Source of the DNA: Devosia limi DSM 17137
GTDB taxonomy: Bacteria; Pseudomonadota; Alphaproteobacteria; Rhizobiales; Devosiaceae
Direction: 5' to 3'
DNA: 64,000 nucleotides
Assembly: GCF_900128975.1 (NCBI RefSeq)
Contig: NZ_FQVC01000003.1
Span: 186,001 to 250,000 of the forward strand
How positions within the stretch are numbered: the stretch's first letter is position 1; each line of letters begins with the position of its first letter. Below, one piece after another: positions 32,564 through 42,596 of this stretch. The notes under the pieces were generated by a model. It searched no databases, was not told the DNA's origin, and saw only the letters and a list, made by a program, of their open reading frames with translations. Made by a program: the position numbers and the translations under genes.

Positions 32564-33292
32564 ATGGCTGTCAGCGGCGTTTCAGGCAATTCCGGCACAG
32601 GTTCCACGCTCGATACGAGCCGGCGCGGCATCGCCGACAATTTCGACACCTTCCTCAACATCCTGACCACCCAGTTGAAGAACCAGAACCCGCTGGACCC
32701 GATGGATACCAACCAGTTCACTCAGCAGCTGGTGCAGTTCACCGGTGTCGAGCAGCAGCTCAAGGCCAATTCCTATCTCGAAGCGCTGATGCTGGCCAAC
32801 CAGTCGGCGGTCAACACCGACGCCGTCTCCTATATCGGCAAGGAAGTCACCGCCGCTGGCACCAAGTCCGAGCTCAAGGGTGGCGGCGCCACCTGGGCTT
32901 ACAATGCCGATGCGGCCGTATCCGACGCGCGCGTCACCATCAAGGATGCGCTGGGCAATGTCGTCTATACCGAAACCGGCTCACTCAATAAGGGCCCCGG
33001 CAACTTCCTGTGGAACGGCGTCGGCTCGGATGGCAAGCTGCGACCCGATGGCGCCTATACGATCAGCATCGATGGCAAGAACCTGGCCGGCAACAACGTC
33101 GCCATCTCTACATCGACCGTCGGCGTGGTCTCTGCTGTCGACTTCTCCGGCTCCGAGCCCATCCTGACAGTCGGCGGCTCCAAGATAAAACTCTCCGACG
33201 TCACCAACGTGCGTATCCCGATCGAGAACAAACCGGTCGATCCCAAGCCCGATACTGATACCGACGCGGACACTGAATCCGAAGCCGCCTGA
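32564..33292 (+). CDS. flgD: Flagellar hook assembly scaffold FlgD
   Basis: A 242-aa protein. The N-terminal signature FLNILTTQLKNQNPLDPMDT (about residues 29-48) followed by NQFTQQLVQFTGVEQQ is diagnostic for FlgD; the C-terminal half is the FlgD Ig-like/Tudor module (YTETGSLNKGPGNFLWNG, DGAYTISIDG). It caps the growing hook. The Asp-rich tail (PDTDTDADTES) is an unusual acidic extension. A terminator follows. Confidence 0.93.
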   Translation: MAVSGVSGNSGTGSTLDTSRRGIADNFDTFLNILTTQLKNQNPLDPMDTNQFTQQLVQFTGVEQQLKANSYLEALMLANQSAVNTDAVSYIGKEVTAAGTKSELKGGGATWAYNADAAVSDARVTIKDALGNVVYTETGSLNKGPGNFLWNGVGSDGKLRPDGAYTISIDGKNLAGNNVAISTSTVGVVSAVDFSGSEPILTVGGSKIKLSDVTNVRIPIENKPVDPKPDTDTDADTESEAA

Positions 33293-33313
33293 GGCCATCA
33301 CGGTTAATGCCAG

Positions 33314-33337
33314 GACGGGTCGCAGGGCCCGTCTTTT
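33314..33337 (+). terminator. Terminator of fliK-flgD
   Basis: GACGGG pairs with CCCGTC around an 8-nt loop, followed by TTTT, 22 bp after the flgD stop. Confidence 0.7.
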
Positions 33338-33428
33338 GCATGTCCGACTTGCCATTGCGGGGCCTCAGCAAGTCTTTCCAGAGGCGGCGGAGCTGGATTC
33401 CAATCAATTGAAAATCCAGATCATTCTT

Positions 33429-33465
33429 AACCTGTTGTAAGTTTCCCCTTAGTCGAATTTTAAGG
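33429..33465 (+). promoter_or_regulatory. Two candidate CtrA boxes upstream of sciP
   Basis: TTAA-N7-TAAG at 33,429-33,443 and TTAG-N7-TTAA at 33,451-33,465, each one base from TTAA-N7-TTAA, 22 bp apart. In Caulobacter sciP is a CtrA target, so the position 50-85 bp before the gene fits. Confidence 0.5.
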
Positions 33466-33514
33466 GCAACGGGCTACTCTTCAACCTATATGGTCAGGTC
33501 GAGTAGAGAGTAAA

Positions 33515-33793
33515 ATGACCGTACAAATGCGTCCTCGCGTTAAGTACGTTATCGGACCGGACGGAAGTCCGCTCACGATTGCAGATCTTCCCCCCGCCAA
33601 TACGCGGAGGTGGGTCATCCGCCGTAAAGCCGAAGTCGTCGCAGCAGTGCGCGGCGGGTTGCTCAGCCTCGAAGAGGCCTGCGACCGCTATACACTGAGC
33701 GTCGATGAGTTCCTCAACTGGCAGGCCGCCATCGATAAACATGGCCTTGCCGGTCTGCGGACCACCTGGATCCAGCATTACCGCGAAGGTTAA
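33515..33793 (+). CDS. sciP: CtrA inhibitor SciP (DUF1153)
   Basis: A 92-aa protein containing RPRVKYVIGPDGSPLTIADL and RRWVIRRKAEVVAAVRGG, then LLSLEEACDRYTLSVDEFLN, a trihelical helix-turn-helix. These are the highly conserved SciP sequences. SciP binds CtrA at its promoters and stops it recruiting RNA polymerase, closing CtrA-driven transcription in the swarmer/G1 state. It is placed between flagellar genes, as in other alphaproteobacteria. Confidence 0.92.
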   Translation: MTVQMRPRVKYVIGPDGSPLTIADLPPANTRRWVIRRKAEVVAAVRGGLLSLEEACDRYTLSVDEFLNWQAAIDKHGLAGLRTTWIQHYREG

Positions 33794-33813
33794 TGCTCCA
33801 GGCCAACTCTTTC

Positions 33814-33850
33814 AAAGCCCGCCAGCGCAAGCCGGCGGGCTTTGTGTTTT
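33814..33850 (+). terminator. Terminator of sciP
   Basis: AAAGCCCGCC pairs with GGCGGGCTTT around a 10-nt loop, followed by GTGTTTT. Confidence 0.8.
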
Positions 33851-34101
33851 GCGGCTGCCCACTAAGTCCTCGCGCAGGCGGGATATCCTTCCCGTGCTCG
33901 GAAAACTCAATGACCACCAACCCGTCCCAACCACCGCGCTGTCCCCGGACTTGATCCGGGGACCACTCCCAACCCGGCACAAGCGGAGAACGGCCCACGG
34001 ATCAAGTCCGTGGGCAGCCGGTGGGTGGAGTGACTCTAAGAATTCACGTGGGCGCGTAGGCAGGCGGCAACCGCAAGTCGCTGAGCACGCGCCGAAAACC
34101 C
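33851..34101. other. Intergenic region with extragenic palindromes
   Basis: No gene is seen. It holds the repeat element at 33,941-34,014 (see that entry) between the sciP terminator and the 3' end of the GST gene. Confidence 0.6.
33941..34014. repeat. REP-like extragenic palindrome pair (ACTTGAT family)
   Basis: Two imperfectly matching palindromes: CCCCGG-ACTTGAT-CCGGGG (33,943-33,961) and CCCACGG-ATCAAGT-CCGTGGG (33,994-34,014). The same ACTTGAT/ATCAAGT core recurs at 45,910-45,982. Confidence 0.7.
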
Positions 34102-34725
34102 TTACGGCGTTGCTGCGGTCATCACCTCCGCACCCGCCGGCCGGGCTTTCACCCGCTCGTAATAGTCCTCCACCGCCGGCAACGCCACGCGCTCGATAGG
34201 CACGCTGAACCAGCGATGTACGGTCAGCCCGATGGCGATGTCGGCGACGCTGAATGCGTCACCCGCGATAAAGGCCCCGGTCTTGGCGACCTGCGCTTCA
34301 AGGATCTCCATCGTCCGCGTCCAGCGCGCGATCGCATCGGCCAGCCTGGCCGGATCTTCATAGCCGGGCGTCTTGCGGATCAGCGCATGCACGGGATAGC
34401 CCGAATAGGCACCCAATTCCGTCGCCTGCCAGACCAGCCATTGCTGCACCAGCGCCCGCTGCTGGATGTCGGCCGGCAGCACGCCACCCCGGCCGTATTT
34501 CTCACCCAGATAGAGCAGGATGGCATTGCTCTCCCACAGCACGAAGCCGTCGTCGATGATCACCGGCACCTGGCCATTGGGGTTGAGCGCCAGGAACTCG
34601 GGCACTTTGGGATCGCGCAGCGGCAGTCCCCAATCCGTGCGCTCACACGGCACCCCCATTTCGGCCGCAGCCCATGTGACCTTGCGCACATTGATCGAGG
34701 TCACTCGTCCGAGAATTTTCAGCAT
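34102..34725 (-). CDS. Glutathione S-transferase family protein
   Basis: A 207-aa protein. The N-terminal thioredoxin-like domain has VTSINVRKVTWAAAEMGVPC, LNPNGQVPVIIDDGFVLWES with the cis-Pro and the glutathione-binding ES, and AILLYLGEKYG. The C-terminal helical domain has FIAGDAFSVADIAIGLTVHR, the N-capping box. The catalytic residue would be Ser or Asn near residue 10-13, since no Cys is there. Substrate unknown. Confidence 0.88.
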   Translation of the reverse strand: MLKILGRVTSINVRKVTWAAAEMGVPCERTDWGLPLRDPKVPEFLALNPNGQVPVIIDDGFVLWESNAILLYLGEKYGRGGVLPADIQQRALVQQWLVWQATELGAYSGYPVHALIRKTPGYEDPARLADAIARWTRTMEILEAQVAKTGAFIAGDAFSVADIAIGLTVHRWFSVPIERVALPAVEDYYERVKARPAGAEVMTAATP

Positions 34726-34792
34726 CGCGCTTTCACCCTTTCCTCACCCTGATCGGCATTTTTTGCCGGAATTCGCATTCTGCCACCTGTAG

Positions 34793-34807
34793 TTAAGACA
34801 TTGTTTA
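34793..34807 (+). promoter_or_regulatory. Candidate CtrA box upstream of fliF
   Basis: TTAA-GACATTG-TTTA, one base from TTAA-N7-TTAA, about 80-95 bp before fliF. CtrA drives the fliF operon in Caulobacter. Confidence 0.5.
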
Positions 34808-34886
34808 CCATCTACTAGGTAATTTTTGCCTAACGGCTGGTTTGTGTGTTTCGCGCCCGACCGCCTGACAAGAATTGAGAGACGGC

Positions 34887-36512
34887 GTGGAAAACTTCAC
34901 CAAGCTTATCAACCGCATAGGGATGCCGCGAGTCGCTGCGATGGCAACCGTAGCGGTTCTGATGCTCGGTTTCTTCGGCTTTTTGGTCATGCGCGCTTCG
35001 GCGCCGACCCTGGCCCCCCTCTATACCGGCCTTACGCTGGAAGACTCCTCGGCTATCGTCACCGAATTGCAGACCCTGAACGTTCCGTTCGAGCTGCGTG
35101 GCGAAGGCGACACCATTCTGGTTCCCCGCGACCAGATTACGACCCTGCGCATGAACCTGGCCGGCTCGGGCCTGCCGACGCGCGGCCAGGTCGGCTACGA
35201 AATCTTTGACGAGCAGAATACGCTGGGCGCCACCAGCTTCGTGCAGAACATAAACAATGTCCGTGCGCTGGAAGGTGAGCTCGCCCGCACCATCGCTTCG
35301 CTGGCCCGCATCAAGAGCGCCCGCGTGCATCTGGTGCTGCCTGAGCGCGAACTGTTCCGCCGCGAGCGCAAGGATCCATCGGCCTCTATCGTGCTGGGTG
35401 TGCGCGGCGAGCTATCCGCCGGTGAAATCCGCGCGATCCAGCATCTGGTGGCCTCGGCCATCGAGGGCCTGACCCCCACCCGCGTCTCGATCGTTGACGA
35501 CACCGGACGTCTCCTGGCCTCCGGCACCGAAGACGCCCAGGCCGGCGCGCTGTCCGGGGAAGCGGCGGAACGCACGCTCGGTTACGAGAATCGCCTGCGC
35601 ACCCGCATCGAAGACCTGCTTGCCAACGTCGTCGGCGCCGGTCGCGCCCGCGTCGAAGTTTCCGCCGAAGTCGATTACAACCGCTCCACGACCACCTCGG
35701 AAACCTTCGACCCCGAAAGCCAGGTCGTTCGCTCGAGCCAGGTGCGCGAGCAGGAAAACCTGGCCAATGGCAATGACGGCCAGGTCACGGTTGCGAACGA
35801 GCTGCCCGGCGCCAGCCAGAACAACGGCGCCGCCGGCACTACCGAGCAGGGCAAGAGCACCGAAGAAGTCACCAATTACGAGATTTCCAAGACCACCCAG
35901 ACCGCCGTCACCGAAGCCGGCGCGCTCAAGCGCCTGTCGGTCGCCGTCGTTGTCGATGGAGTCTATACCGATGTCAGCGGGACCGCGACCTATGCGCCGC
36001 GCACGTCTGAAGAGATCGCCCAGATCCTGGCACTGGTCCGCTCCGCCGTTGGCTATTCGGAAGCGCGCGGTGACAGCGTCGAAGTGGTCAACATGCAGTT
36101 CGCCGAGCGTCCGGGCCTGACTTCTGCCGGCACCGACGCCAATGGTGGCCTGCTCGATTTCACCCGCGACGACCTGATGAATGGCGCAGAAATGGCCGTG
36201 ACCCTGTTGATCGCGCTCGCTCTGGTATTCTTCGTCATGCGCCCGCTGCTGCGCCGGGTCTTGTCGCCCGAAGCCCAGCCGCTAGCCTTGCCGCCGGGCA
36301 CAGAAATGGGCGCCCTGGCCATGACGGGCGCCGGCGGGGAATTGGTTCCCAGCGACGAGACGCCGCACGACCGCACACCCGCCTGGGTCAGCAACGCCAA
36401 ATCGATGGGCGAAACCCAGCTCCAGACCCTCAAGACCGTCGGTACGCTGGTCGAGGAAAACCCCAAGCAGGCCGCGCTGATCGTGCGCGACTGGCTCCAT
36501 AGCGCAGCATAG
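34887..36512 (+). CDS. fliF: Flagellar MS-ring protein FliF
   Basis: A 541-aa protein. Residues about 16-36 form the first membrane span; the ring-building domains follow ([56 protein letters not shown]), and the second span is near residues 435-455 ([18 protein letters not shown]). The C-terminal tail binds FliG. The GTG at 34887 ([12 protein letters not shown]), preceded by GAGAG, was chosen; a TTG four codons upstream is the alternative. It heads the fliF-G-H-N-flbD run. Confidence 0.93.
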   Translation: MENFTKLINRIGMPRVAAMATVAVLMLGFFGFLVMRASAPTLAPLYTGLTLEDSSAIVTELQTLNVPFELRGEGDTILVPRDQITTLRMNLAGSGLPTRGQVGYEIFDEQNTLGATSFVQNINNVRALEGELARTIASLARIKSARVHLVLPERELFRRERKDPSASIVLGVRGELSAGEIRAIQHLVASAIEGLTPTRVSIVDDTGRLLASGTEDAQAGALSGEAAERTLGYENRLRTRIEDLLANVVGAGRARVEVSAEVDYNRSTTTSETFDPESQVVRSSQVREQENLANGNDGQVTVANELPGASQNNGAAGTTEQGKSTEEVTNYEISKTTQTAVTEAGALKRLSVAVVVDGVYTDVSGTATYAPRTSEEIAQILALVRSAVGYSEARGDSVEVVNMQFAERPGLTSAGTDANGGLLDFTRDDLMNGAEMAVTLLIALALVFFVMRPLLRRVLSPEAQPLALPPGTEMGALAMTGAGGELVPSDETPHDRTPAWVSNAKSMGETQLQTLKTVGTLVEENPKQAALIVRDWLHSAA

Positions 36513-36514
36513 AC

Positions 36515-37591
36515 ATGTCCCTTATTTCCCAATCCGACGATGATACCGCCCCCCAGGTCAACCCGCAGCTGGTGCTCGGCAACAGCACCAATCAGCGTAT
36601 CCTGAAGGGCGACGAAAAGGCTGCCGTGCTGCTGCTGGCGCTTGGTCCCGATTATGGCAAGCCGATCTTCAACGAACTCGACGAACTCGAGATCAAGGCC
36701 CTGTCGCGCGCCATGGTGCGCCTGGGCCCGATCACCCAGGAAATGCTCGACGATCTGATGATCGAATTCGTCACGACTATTTCTTCCAATGGCTCGCTCT
36801 CGGGCAATTCCGACACGACCGAGCGCCTGCTGCTGTCGTTCCTGCCCCAGGATCGCGTCGATTCGATCATGGAAGAAATTCGCGGACCTGCCGGCCGCAA
36901 TATGTGGGAAAAGCTCTCCAACGTTCAGGAGGACGTTCTCGCTGCCTACCTGAAGAACGAATACCCCCAGACGATCGCCGTAGTGCTGTCCAAGATCGCC
37001 ACCGACCACGCCTCCAAGGTACTGGCCGTTCTGCCCGAAGAGCTGGCGATGGATGTCGTCCAGCGCATGCTCGGGCTCGACCCGGTGCAGAAGGAAATCC
37101 TCGAAAAGATCGAGACCACCCTGCGCACCGAATTCATGTCGACGCTTAGCCACACCAAGCGCCGCGACAGTCACGAACAGATGGCTGAAATCTTCAACTC
37201 CTTCGATCGTCAGACTGAAGCTCGCTTCATCACCACGCTCGAGGAAAACAGCCGGGAGGATGCCGAGCGCATCAAGGCGCTGATGTTCACCTTCGAAGAC
37301 CTGAGCCGCCTGGAGGCATCTGCCATCCAGACCCTGCTCAGCAAGATGGACAAGAAGGAACTGGCTATGGCCCTCAAGGGTGCCAATGACCAGCTCAAGG
37401 ACTTTTTCTTCGCCAATATGTCCGCACGCTCTGCCAAGCTGCTGCGCGACGATATGGAAGCCATGGGCCCGGTTCGGCTCAAGGACGTCGACGAAGCGCA
37501 GGGCCGCATGGTCTCCGTCGCCAAGGATCTGGCCGCCAAGGGTGAAATCATCATCCTCAAGACCAAGTCCGACGACCAGATGGTGGCCTAG
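36515..37591 (+). CDS. fliG: Flagellar switch protein FliG
   Basis: A 358-aa protein with all three helical domains: [20 protein letters not shown] (N), the middle EHPQT-like segment ([20 protein letters not shown]), and the C-terminal torque helix (LPEE... and [20 protein letters not shown]). It couples the motor to the ring. It starts 2 bp after the fliF stop. An N-terminal tail of about 30 residues precedes the usual start of homology. Confidence 0.93.
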   Translation: MSLISQSDDDTAPQVNPQLVLGNSTNQRILKGDEKAAVLLLALGPDYGKPIFNELDELEIKALSRAMVRLGPITQEMLDDLMIEFVTTISSNGSLSGNSDTTERLLLSFLPQDRVDSIMEEIRGPAGRNMWEKLSNVQEDVLAAYLKNEYPQTIAVVLSKIATDHASKVLAVLPEELAMDVVQRMLGLDPVQKEILEKIETTLRTEFMSTLSHTKRRDSHEQMAEIFNSFDRQTEARFITTLEENSREDAERIKALMFTFEDLSRLEASAIQTLLSKMDKKELAMALKGANDQLKDFFFANMSARSAKLLRDDMEAMGPVRLKDVDEAQGRMVSVAKDLAAKGEIIILKTKSDDQMVA

Positions 37592-37594
37592 ACC

Positions 37595-38233
37595 ATGGCC
37601 CAGCCCGCCCGCTTCACCTTCGATCTGGATCTGGGAGAGCGCACCGCAGCGCCCGTCCCCACCATGCCCGAAGATCTCGTCGCCCAGCTGCTCGCCCAGG
37701 CGCGCGAAGAAGCCTATGCCGAAGGCAAGGCCCAGGGGGAGCGCAACGCCACTGCCATGGCCGCGCAAACCATCGCCGCCGCCGCCGGCGCCATTGCGGC
37801 CCGCAGTAGCGAGATGGTCGCGGCGCTCGACGATGCGAGCCAGACCAATCGGCGTGAAGCGATCGAACTGGCCGCCAGCGTCGGCCGCAAACTGGCTGTC
37901 CACTTGCTTGCCCGCCAGCCGGCCGCCGAGCTTGCGGCGCTGATTGCCGAATGCATGCAGAGCCTGGAGGGCGTGCCGCACCTTGTCATCCGCTGCCATC
38001 CAGAGATTGCCGACGCTATTCGCGACATCGCTACCGCCCATATGGCAACCTCCGGCTTTTCGGGGCGGCTGATCGTCATGGGCGACCCCGACCAGCGCCT
38101 CGGCGATGGCCGGCTTGAATGGGTCGATGGCGGCATCGTGCGCGACATCAATGCCATCTCGCGATCCATCGACAGCAAGATTTCAGCTTACATCGCCGCC
38201 CAGCGCGGCCAGCATGAGGGGACGGCCCATTGA
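37595..38233 (+). CDS. fliH: Flagellar export regulator FliH (FlbE-like)
   Basis: A 212-aa protein: an N-terminal coiled segment (LLAQAREEAYAEGKAQGERN, residues about 31-50), then the ATP-synthase-like stalk region and C-terminal domain (HLVIRCHPEIADAIRDI, LGDGRLEWVDGGIVRDIN). It binds the FliI ATPase and steers it to the export gate. Sequence divergence is normal for alphaproteobacterial FliH, and position between fliG and fliN supports the name. Confidence 0.85.
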   Translation: MAQPARFTFDLDLGERTAAPVPTMPEDLVAQLLAQAREEAYAEGKAQGERNATAMAAQTIAAAAGAIAARSSEMVAALDDASQTNRREAIELAASVGRKLAVHLLARQPAAELAALIAECMQSLEGVPHLVIRCHPEIADAIRDIATAHMATSGFSGRLIVMGDPDQRLGDGRLEWVDGGIVRDINAISRSIDSKISAYIAAQRGQHEGTAH

Positions 38234-38580
38234 GCCCGAACACTCCGAACGACGACATCACCGCCCAGGAGCCAATTTCCTTCGAGGAAATGATGCCGCC
38301 CGGCCGCCCCGGCGATCCCGAACCCTTTGCCGAAAAATCCGCCTCCGATCTTGAGGCCGTTTTCGACGTTCCCGTGCGCATTTCGGTCGTGCTCGGTCGC
38401 ACCAAGATGCCGGTTTCCCAGCTGCTGCGCATGGATGTCGGCACCGTCATCGAACTCGACCGTCAGGTCGGCGAAGCCGTCGAGATATTCATCAATGATC
38501 GTCTGGTCGCCCGTGGGGAAATCGTGCTGGTCGAAAGCCGGCTCGGCGTCACCATGACCGAAATCATCAAGCCGCAATAG
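38230..38580 (+). CDS. fliN: Flagellar motor switch protein FliN
   Basis: A 116-aa protein. The SpoA domain covers residues about 40-115 ([49 protein letters not shown]). The start is TTG at 38230, overlapping the fliH stop and preceded by GAGGGGA at 8 nt; an ATG 20 codons on would remove only disordered tail. It forms the C-ring rim with FliM and receives CheY signals. Confidence 0.9.
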   Translation: MSPNTPNDDITAQEPISFEEMMPPGRPGDPEPFAEKSASDLEAVFDVPVRISVVLGRTKMPVSQLLRMDVGTVIELDRQVGEAVEIFINDRLVARGEIVLVESRLGVTMTEIIKPQ

Positions 38581-38590
38581 GGAGCTCGCC

Positions 38591-39955
38591 ATGAGACTGC
38601 TGATCGTCGGAGCCCTCGAAGGCCAGTTGAGCACCGCCACCAAGATGGCGATGACCGGCGGCGCCAAGGTTGCCCATGCGCCCTCCATCGAGATCGCCCT
38701 GGCCGCTTTGCGCGCCGGGCGCGGTGCGGACCTGCTGCTGGTTGATGTGATGATGGACATTGTCGGCTTGATCGCTGGCCTGGAAGCTGAACGCATCTCC
38801 ATTCCCGTGGTTGCCTGCGGCGTCGAGACCAATGCCGCAGCCGCCGTCAACGCCATCCGCGCTGGCGCCAAGGAATACATCCCGCTGCCGCCCGATGCCG
38901 AACTGATAGCGGCGGTAATCGCTGCCGTTGCCCGCGACAACAGCGAATTCCTTTTCCGCGACCCGGCAATGGAACGCGTGGTCAAGATGGCTGACCAGAT
39001 CGCCGGCTCGGAAGCCTCTGTGCTGATCACTGGCGAAAGCGGCACCGGTAAGGAGGTCATTGCCCGCTACGTGCATTCACGCTCCAAGCGTGCCCACAAG
39101 CCCTTCATTTCGATCAACTGCGCCGCCATTCCCGAGGCCCTGCTCGAAAGCGAGCTGTTCGGCCACGAAAAGGGTGCCTTTACCGGCGCCGTGGCCCGGC
39201 GTATCGGCAAGTTCGAAGAGGCCAATGGCGGCACCCTGCTGCTCGATGAAATCAGCGAAATGGATTTCCGCCTGCAGGCGAAGCTCTTGCGCGCCATCCA
39301 GGAGCGCCTGATCGATCGCGTTGGCGGCGCCAAGCCGGTACCGGTTGATATCCGGATCCTCGCCACCTCCAACCGCAATCTCAACGACGCTGTCCGCGAG
39401 GGCCAGTTCCGCGAGGACCTGCTGTTCCGTCTCAATGTCGTCAACCTCAAGCTCCCGGCCTTGCGCGACCGCCCCGGCGATATCGCGGCGCTTTCCGAGC
39501 ATTTCGTCGCCAAATATGCCAAGGCCAATGGCCTGCCGCCACGCATGCTCAATGCCGAGGCGCGCGACGCCCTGCTCCGCGCGCCCTGGCCCGGCAACGT
39601 GCGCGAACTGGAAAACACCCTCCACCGCGCCGTTCTGCTCTCGTCCGGCGACATGATCGGCGCCGATGCCATCCTGATGCCCGATGGCACCGGCCTGACC
39701 GAGGCGGCGCGCAGCCATTCGCTGTCGTCGCAGCTGGCCCAGACCGCCGAAACCATGTCGCGCGCCCTGGTCGGCCGCACCGTGGCCGATGTGGAGCGGG
39801 ACCTGATCCTCGATACCCTCGACCACACGCTGGGCAATCGCACCCACGCCGCCAATATCCTGGGCATCTCGATCCGAACCCTGCGCAACAAGCTCAATCA
39901 ATATGCCGACGAGGGCACCCTGGTGCCCTCTCCCGGTGAGCAGCGGGTCGCCTAG
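38591..39955 (+). CDS. flbD: Sigma-54-dependent flagellar regulator FlbD
   Basis: A 454-aa activator. Residues 1-115 are a degenerate receiver domain (LLLVDVMMD), then an AAA+ domain with Walker A GESGTGKE (148-155), GAFTGA loop (195-200), which contacts sigma-54, and Walker [13 protein letters not shown]. The C-terminal Fis-type helix-turn-helix ends [15 protein letters not shown]. Synteny fliF-G-H-N-flbD matches Caulobacter, where FlbD activates late flagellar genes from sigma-54 promoters and represses fliF. A sigma-54 promoter is present before fliK. Confidence 0.92.
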   Translation: MRLLIVGALEGQLSTATKMAMTGGAKVAHAPSIEIALAALRAGRGADLLLVDVMMDIVGLIAGLEAERISIPVVACGVETNAAAAVNAIRAGAKEYIPLPPDAELIAAVIAAVARDNSEFLFRDPAMERVVKMADQIAGSEASVLITGESGTGKEVIARYVHSRSKRAHKPFISINCAAIPEALLESELFGHEKGAFTGAVARRIGKFEEANGGTLLLDEISEMDFRLQAKLLRAIQERLIDRVGGAKPVPVDIRILATSNRNLNDAVREGQFREDLLFRLNVVNLKLPALRDRPGDIAALSEHFVAKYAKANGLPPRMLNAEARDALLRAPWPGNVRELENTLHRAVLLSSGDMIGADAILMPDGTGLTEAARSHSLSSQLAQTAETMSRALVGRTVADVERDLILDTLDHTLGNRTHAANILGISIRTLRNKLNQYADEGTLVPSPGEQRVA

Positions 39956-40000
39956 TGCAGTCCAGGAGCTCGCGCACCATCATCGCCGGCTCCTTCCAGT

Positions 40001-40021
40001 CCCTCCCCGGTTCGGGGAGGG
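40001..40021. repeat. Extragenic hairpin (CCCTCCCC family)
   Basis: CCCTCCCC-GGTTC-GGGGAGGG between flbD and flhA; the same family recurs at 57,963 and 61,262. With no T-run it is better seen as a repeat than as a terminator. Confidence 0.55.
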
Positions 40022-40088
40022 CATTGCTGTTTCCTTGCCGCACTGCTAGCACGCCCTTCACAGCGTCTATTCACTACGGGCCCAAATC

Positions 40089-42221
40089 ATGACCGATGCC
40101 CCCTCCGGCAAGGTGCCCGGCCCCGCTTTCAAGATCCCCACTCTCGCCGCGGTGCTCACCACCTTGCGCTCGGGCGACATTGCCCTCGCCACCGGCGTTA
40201 TGGGCATCATCGTCATCCTTATCCTGCCGATGCCGCCGATCCTGCTGGATATGCTGCTGGCGATCTCGATCGTCTTCTCGGTGATGATCCTGATGACGGC
40301 GCTGTTCATTCAGAAACCGCTGGAATTCTCATCCTTCCCGACGGTGCTGCTGATCGCCACCATGTTCCGGCTCGGCCTCAACCTGGCGACCACCCGCCTG
40401 ATCCTGAGCGAGGGCCACACCGGCACCGATGCCGCCGGCCACGTGATCGAAGCCTTTGGCAATTTCATCATGCGGGGAAATTTCATCATCGGCGTGGTGG
40501 TGTTCATCATCCTGGTGATCGTCAACTTCATTGTCATCACCAAGGGTTCCGGCCGTATCGCCGAGGTTGCGGCCCGCTTCAACCTCGATGCCATGCCCGG
40601 CAAGCAGATGGCCATCGACGCCGACCTGAGCGCCGGGCTGATCGATGAAGCGGCCGCCAAGACGCGCCGCGCCGAACTCGAAGGCGAAAGCGCCTTCTTC
40701 GGCAATATGGATGGTGCCTCCAAATTCGTGCGCGGCGACGCCATTGCCGGCCTGATCATTACCTTCATCAATGTTATCGCCGGCATGATCATCGGCATGA
40801 TGCAGGAGGGTCTTTCCCTGCAGGAGGCTGGCAATGTCTATACGCTGCTGACCATTGGTGATGGCCTTGTCTCTCAGATCCCGGCGCTGATCGTCTCGAC
40901 CGCCGCCGGCATTCTCGTCTCCAAGTCGGGCGTCACCGGCTCGGCCGACAAGGCCCTTTCAGCCCAGTTTACGGGCTATCCCAAGGCCCTGGGCATGTCC
41001 TCGGCGGTGATGGGCGTTCTCGCATTCCTGCCGGGCATGCCGTTCTTCCCCTTCATGGCCCTGGCCGGGGGCGTCGGCTATCTGGCCTGGCGCTCGGCTG
41101 CCAGCAAGGATGCCGACAAGGCGACTGCTGCGCTCAAGGATGCCATAGACAATCCCCAGGCACCCGCCGGCGCGGCCGCCGAAGTGCCGATCAGCGACAG
41201 CCTCAAGATCGACGAACTCAAGCTGGAGCTGGGCTATGGCCTGCTCAGCCTGGTCAAGGAAGATGAGAACGGCTCCGATCGCCTGACCGAGCAAATCAAG
41301 GCATTGCGTCGCCAGCTGGCCGCCGAACTCGGCTTCGTCATGCCGCCGGTACGCATTCTGGACAATATGCAGCTCGAACCCAATGACTACAAAGTCCGTA
41401 TCAAGGAAGTCGAAGCTGGCCATGGGCAGATCTGGGCCAATCAGCTGATGGTGATGGATCCGATGGGGCGCGAGATCGACCTGCCCGGCCACCACACCAC
41501 CGAGCCCACTTTCGGGCTCCCTGCAACCTGGATCGAGCCCGCTTTCCGCGATGAGGCCGAGTTGCGCGGACTCTCGATCATCGATCCTTCGACGGTGATT
41601 TCGACGCACCTGACCGAAGTGCTCAAGGCCAATGTTGCCGACCTCCTGAGCTACGCCAATGTGCAATCACTGCTGGCCGGCCTCTCCAAGGATCAGCAGA
41701 AGCTGGTCGAAGACATCGTGCCCGGCCTGATCTCGGTTTCGGGCATCCAGCGCGTGCTGCAGGCCCTGCTCAACGAACGTGTCTCGATCCGCGACCTGTC
41801 AACCATCCTCGAAGGCATGGCAGAGATAGCCGGCCCCGGCCGCTCGACCCAGACCATTGCCGAGCATGTCCGCTCGCGCCTTGCCCGCCAGCTCTGCGCC
41901 GCCAATATGGGCCCGGACGGCAATCTGCCGCTCCTGACTCTCTCGCCGGCCTGGGAACGCGATTTCGCCGAAGCCATGGTCGGCGATGGCGAGAACCGCC
42001 ACCTCGCCATGGCACCGTCGCGCCTGCAGCAGTTCATTGGCGCGGTACAACAGGGCTTTGAACGGGCCGCCCAAATGGGTGAGCTGCCGGTGTTGATCAC
42101 CTCGCCGGGCATCCGCCCGCATGTCCGCTCCATCGTCGAACGCTTCCGCCCACAGACCGTGGTAATGAGCCAGAACGAGGTCCACCCCCGCATCCGCCTC
42201 AAGACCATCGGGAGCATCTAG
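40089..42221 (+). CDS. flhA: Flagellar export gate protein FlhA
   Basis: A 710-aa inner-membrane protein. About eight membrane spans lie in residues 25-330, including the signature MFRLGLNLATTRLILSEGHT and the FHIPEP-like loop (GRIAEVAARFNLDAMPGKQM). The C-terminal cytoplasmic domain (about 360-710) docks chaperone-substrate complexes. Length and ends match the family. It starts ATG at 40089, 133 bp after flbD. Confidence 0.95.
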   Translation: MTDAPSGKVPGPAFKIPTLAAVLTTLRSGDIALATGVMGIIVILILPMPPILLDMLLAISIVFSVMILMTALFIQKPLEFSSFPTVLLIATMFRLGLNLATTRLILSEGHTGTDAAGHVIEAFGNFIMRGNFIIGVVVFIILVIVNFIVITKGSGRIAEVAARFNLDAMPGKQMAIDADLSAGLIDEAAAKTRRAELEGESAFFGNMDGASKFVRGDAIAGLIITFINVIAGMIIGMMQEGLSLQEAGNVYTLLTIGDGLVSQIPALIVSTAAGILVSKSGVTGSADKALSAQFTGYPKALGMSSAVMGVLAFLPGMPFFPFMALAGGVGYLAWRSAASKDADKATAALKDAIDNPQAPAGAAAEVPISDSLKIDELKLELGYGLLSLVKEDENGSDRLTEQIKALRRQLAAELGFVMPPVRILDNMQLEPNDYKVRIKEVEAGHGQIWANQLMVMDPMGREIDLPGHHTTEPTFGLPATWIEPAFRDEAELRGLSIIDPSTVISTHLTEVLKANVADLLSYANVQSLLAGLSKDQQKLVEDIVPGLISVSGIQRVLQALLNERVSIRDLSTILEGMAEIAGPGRSTQTIAEHVRSRLARQLCAANMGPDGNLPLLTLSPAWERDFAEAMVGDGENRHLAMAPSRLQQFIGAVQQGFERAAQMGELPVLITSPGIRPHVRSIVERFRPQTVVMSQNEVHPRIRLKTIGSI

Positions 42222-42222
42222 G

Positions 42223-42501
42223 ATGGGCAAGGTCTACCTGGATGGCTATCTGGAGGTGCCGCTCGACCGTATCGCAGCGGTCGCCGCGGCTTTGCCGGCC
42301 CATATCGCGCTGACCCGCGCCGAACCGGGCTGCCTGGCCTTCTCTGTCAGCCAAAATCCGGACGTGCCGACGCATTTCGAGGTCTCCGAAGTCTTTGCAG
42401 ACCAGGCCGCTTTCGAGACGCACCAACAGCGCGCCTCGACTTCAGCCTGGGCTAAGGTCACGGCTGGCCTGTCGCGCCATTATTCCATTCGCACCGAGTA
42501 A
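42223..42501 (+). CDS. ABM-domain (antibiotic biosynthesis monooxygenase-like) protein
   Basis: A 92-aa dimeric alpha+beta barrel protein: VYLDGYLEVPLDRIAAVAAA, EPGCLAFSVSQNPDVPTHFE, and VFADQAAFETHQQRAST, typical of the YgiN/ABM fold with conserved His near the end of the third strand. It may oxidise quinols or act in oxidative stress; substrate unknown. The ATG is one base from the flhA stop, so it may be co-translated with it although functionally unrelated. Confidence 0.82.
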   Translation: MGKVYLDGYLEVPLDRIAAVAAALPAHIALTRAEPGCLAFSVSQNPDVPTHFEVSEVFADQAAFETHQQRASTSAWAKVTAGLSRHYSIRTE

Positions 42502-42596
42502 GCCCAGCCTGGTGCGCCGAAAGTGCACCTCGGTGTCGACGGCGTTTTCCAGGCTGTCGACCTGCGGGGCGATGCAGTGTCCTTGCGCTACAAAGA

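Noticed and set aside
36053-38041. Long minus-strand open frame (662 aa) opposite fliF, fliG and fliH
   Set aside because: It crosses three clear flagellar genes on the other strand and shows no motif; a high-GC antisense shadow.
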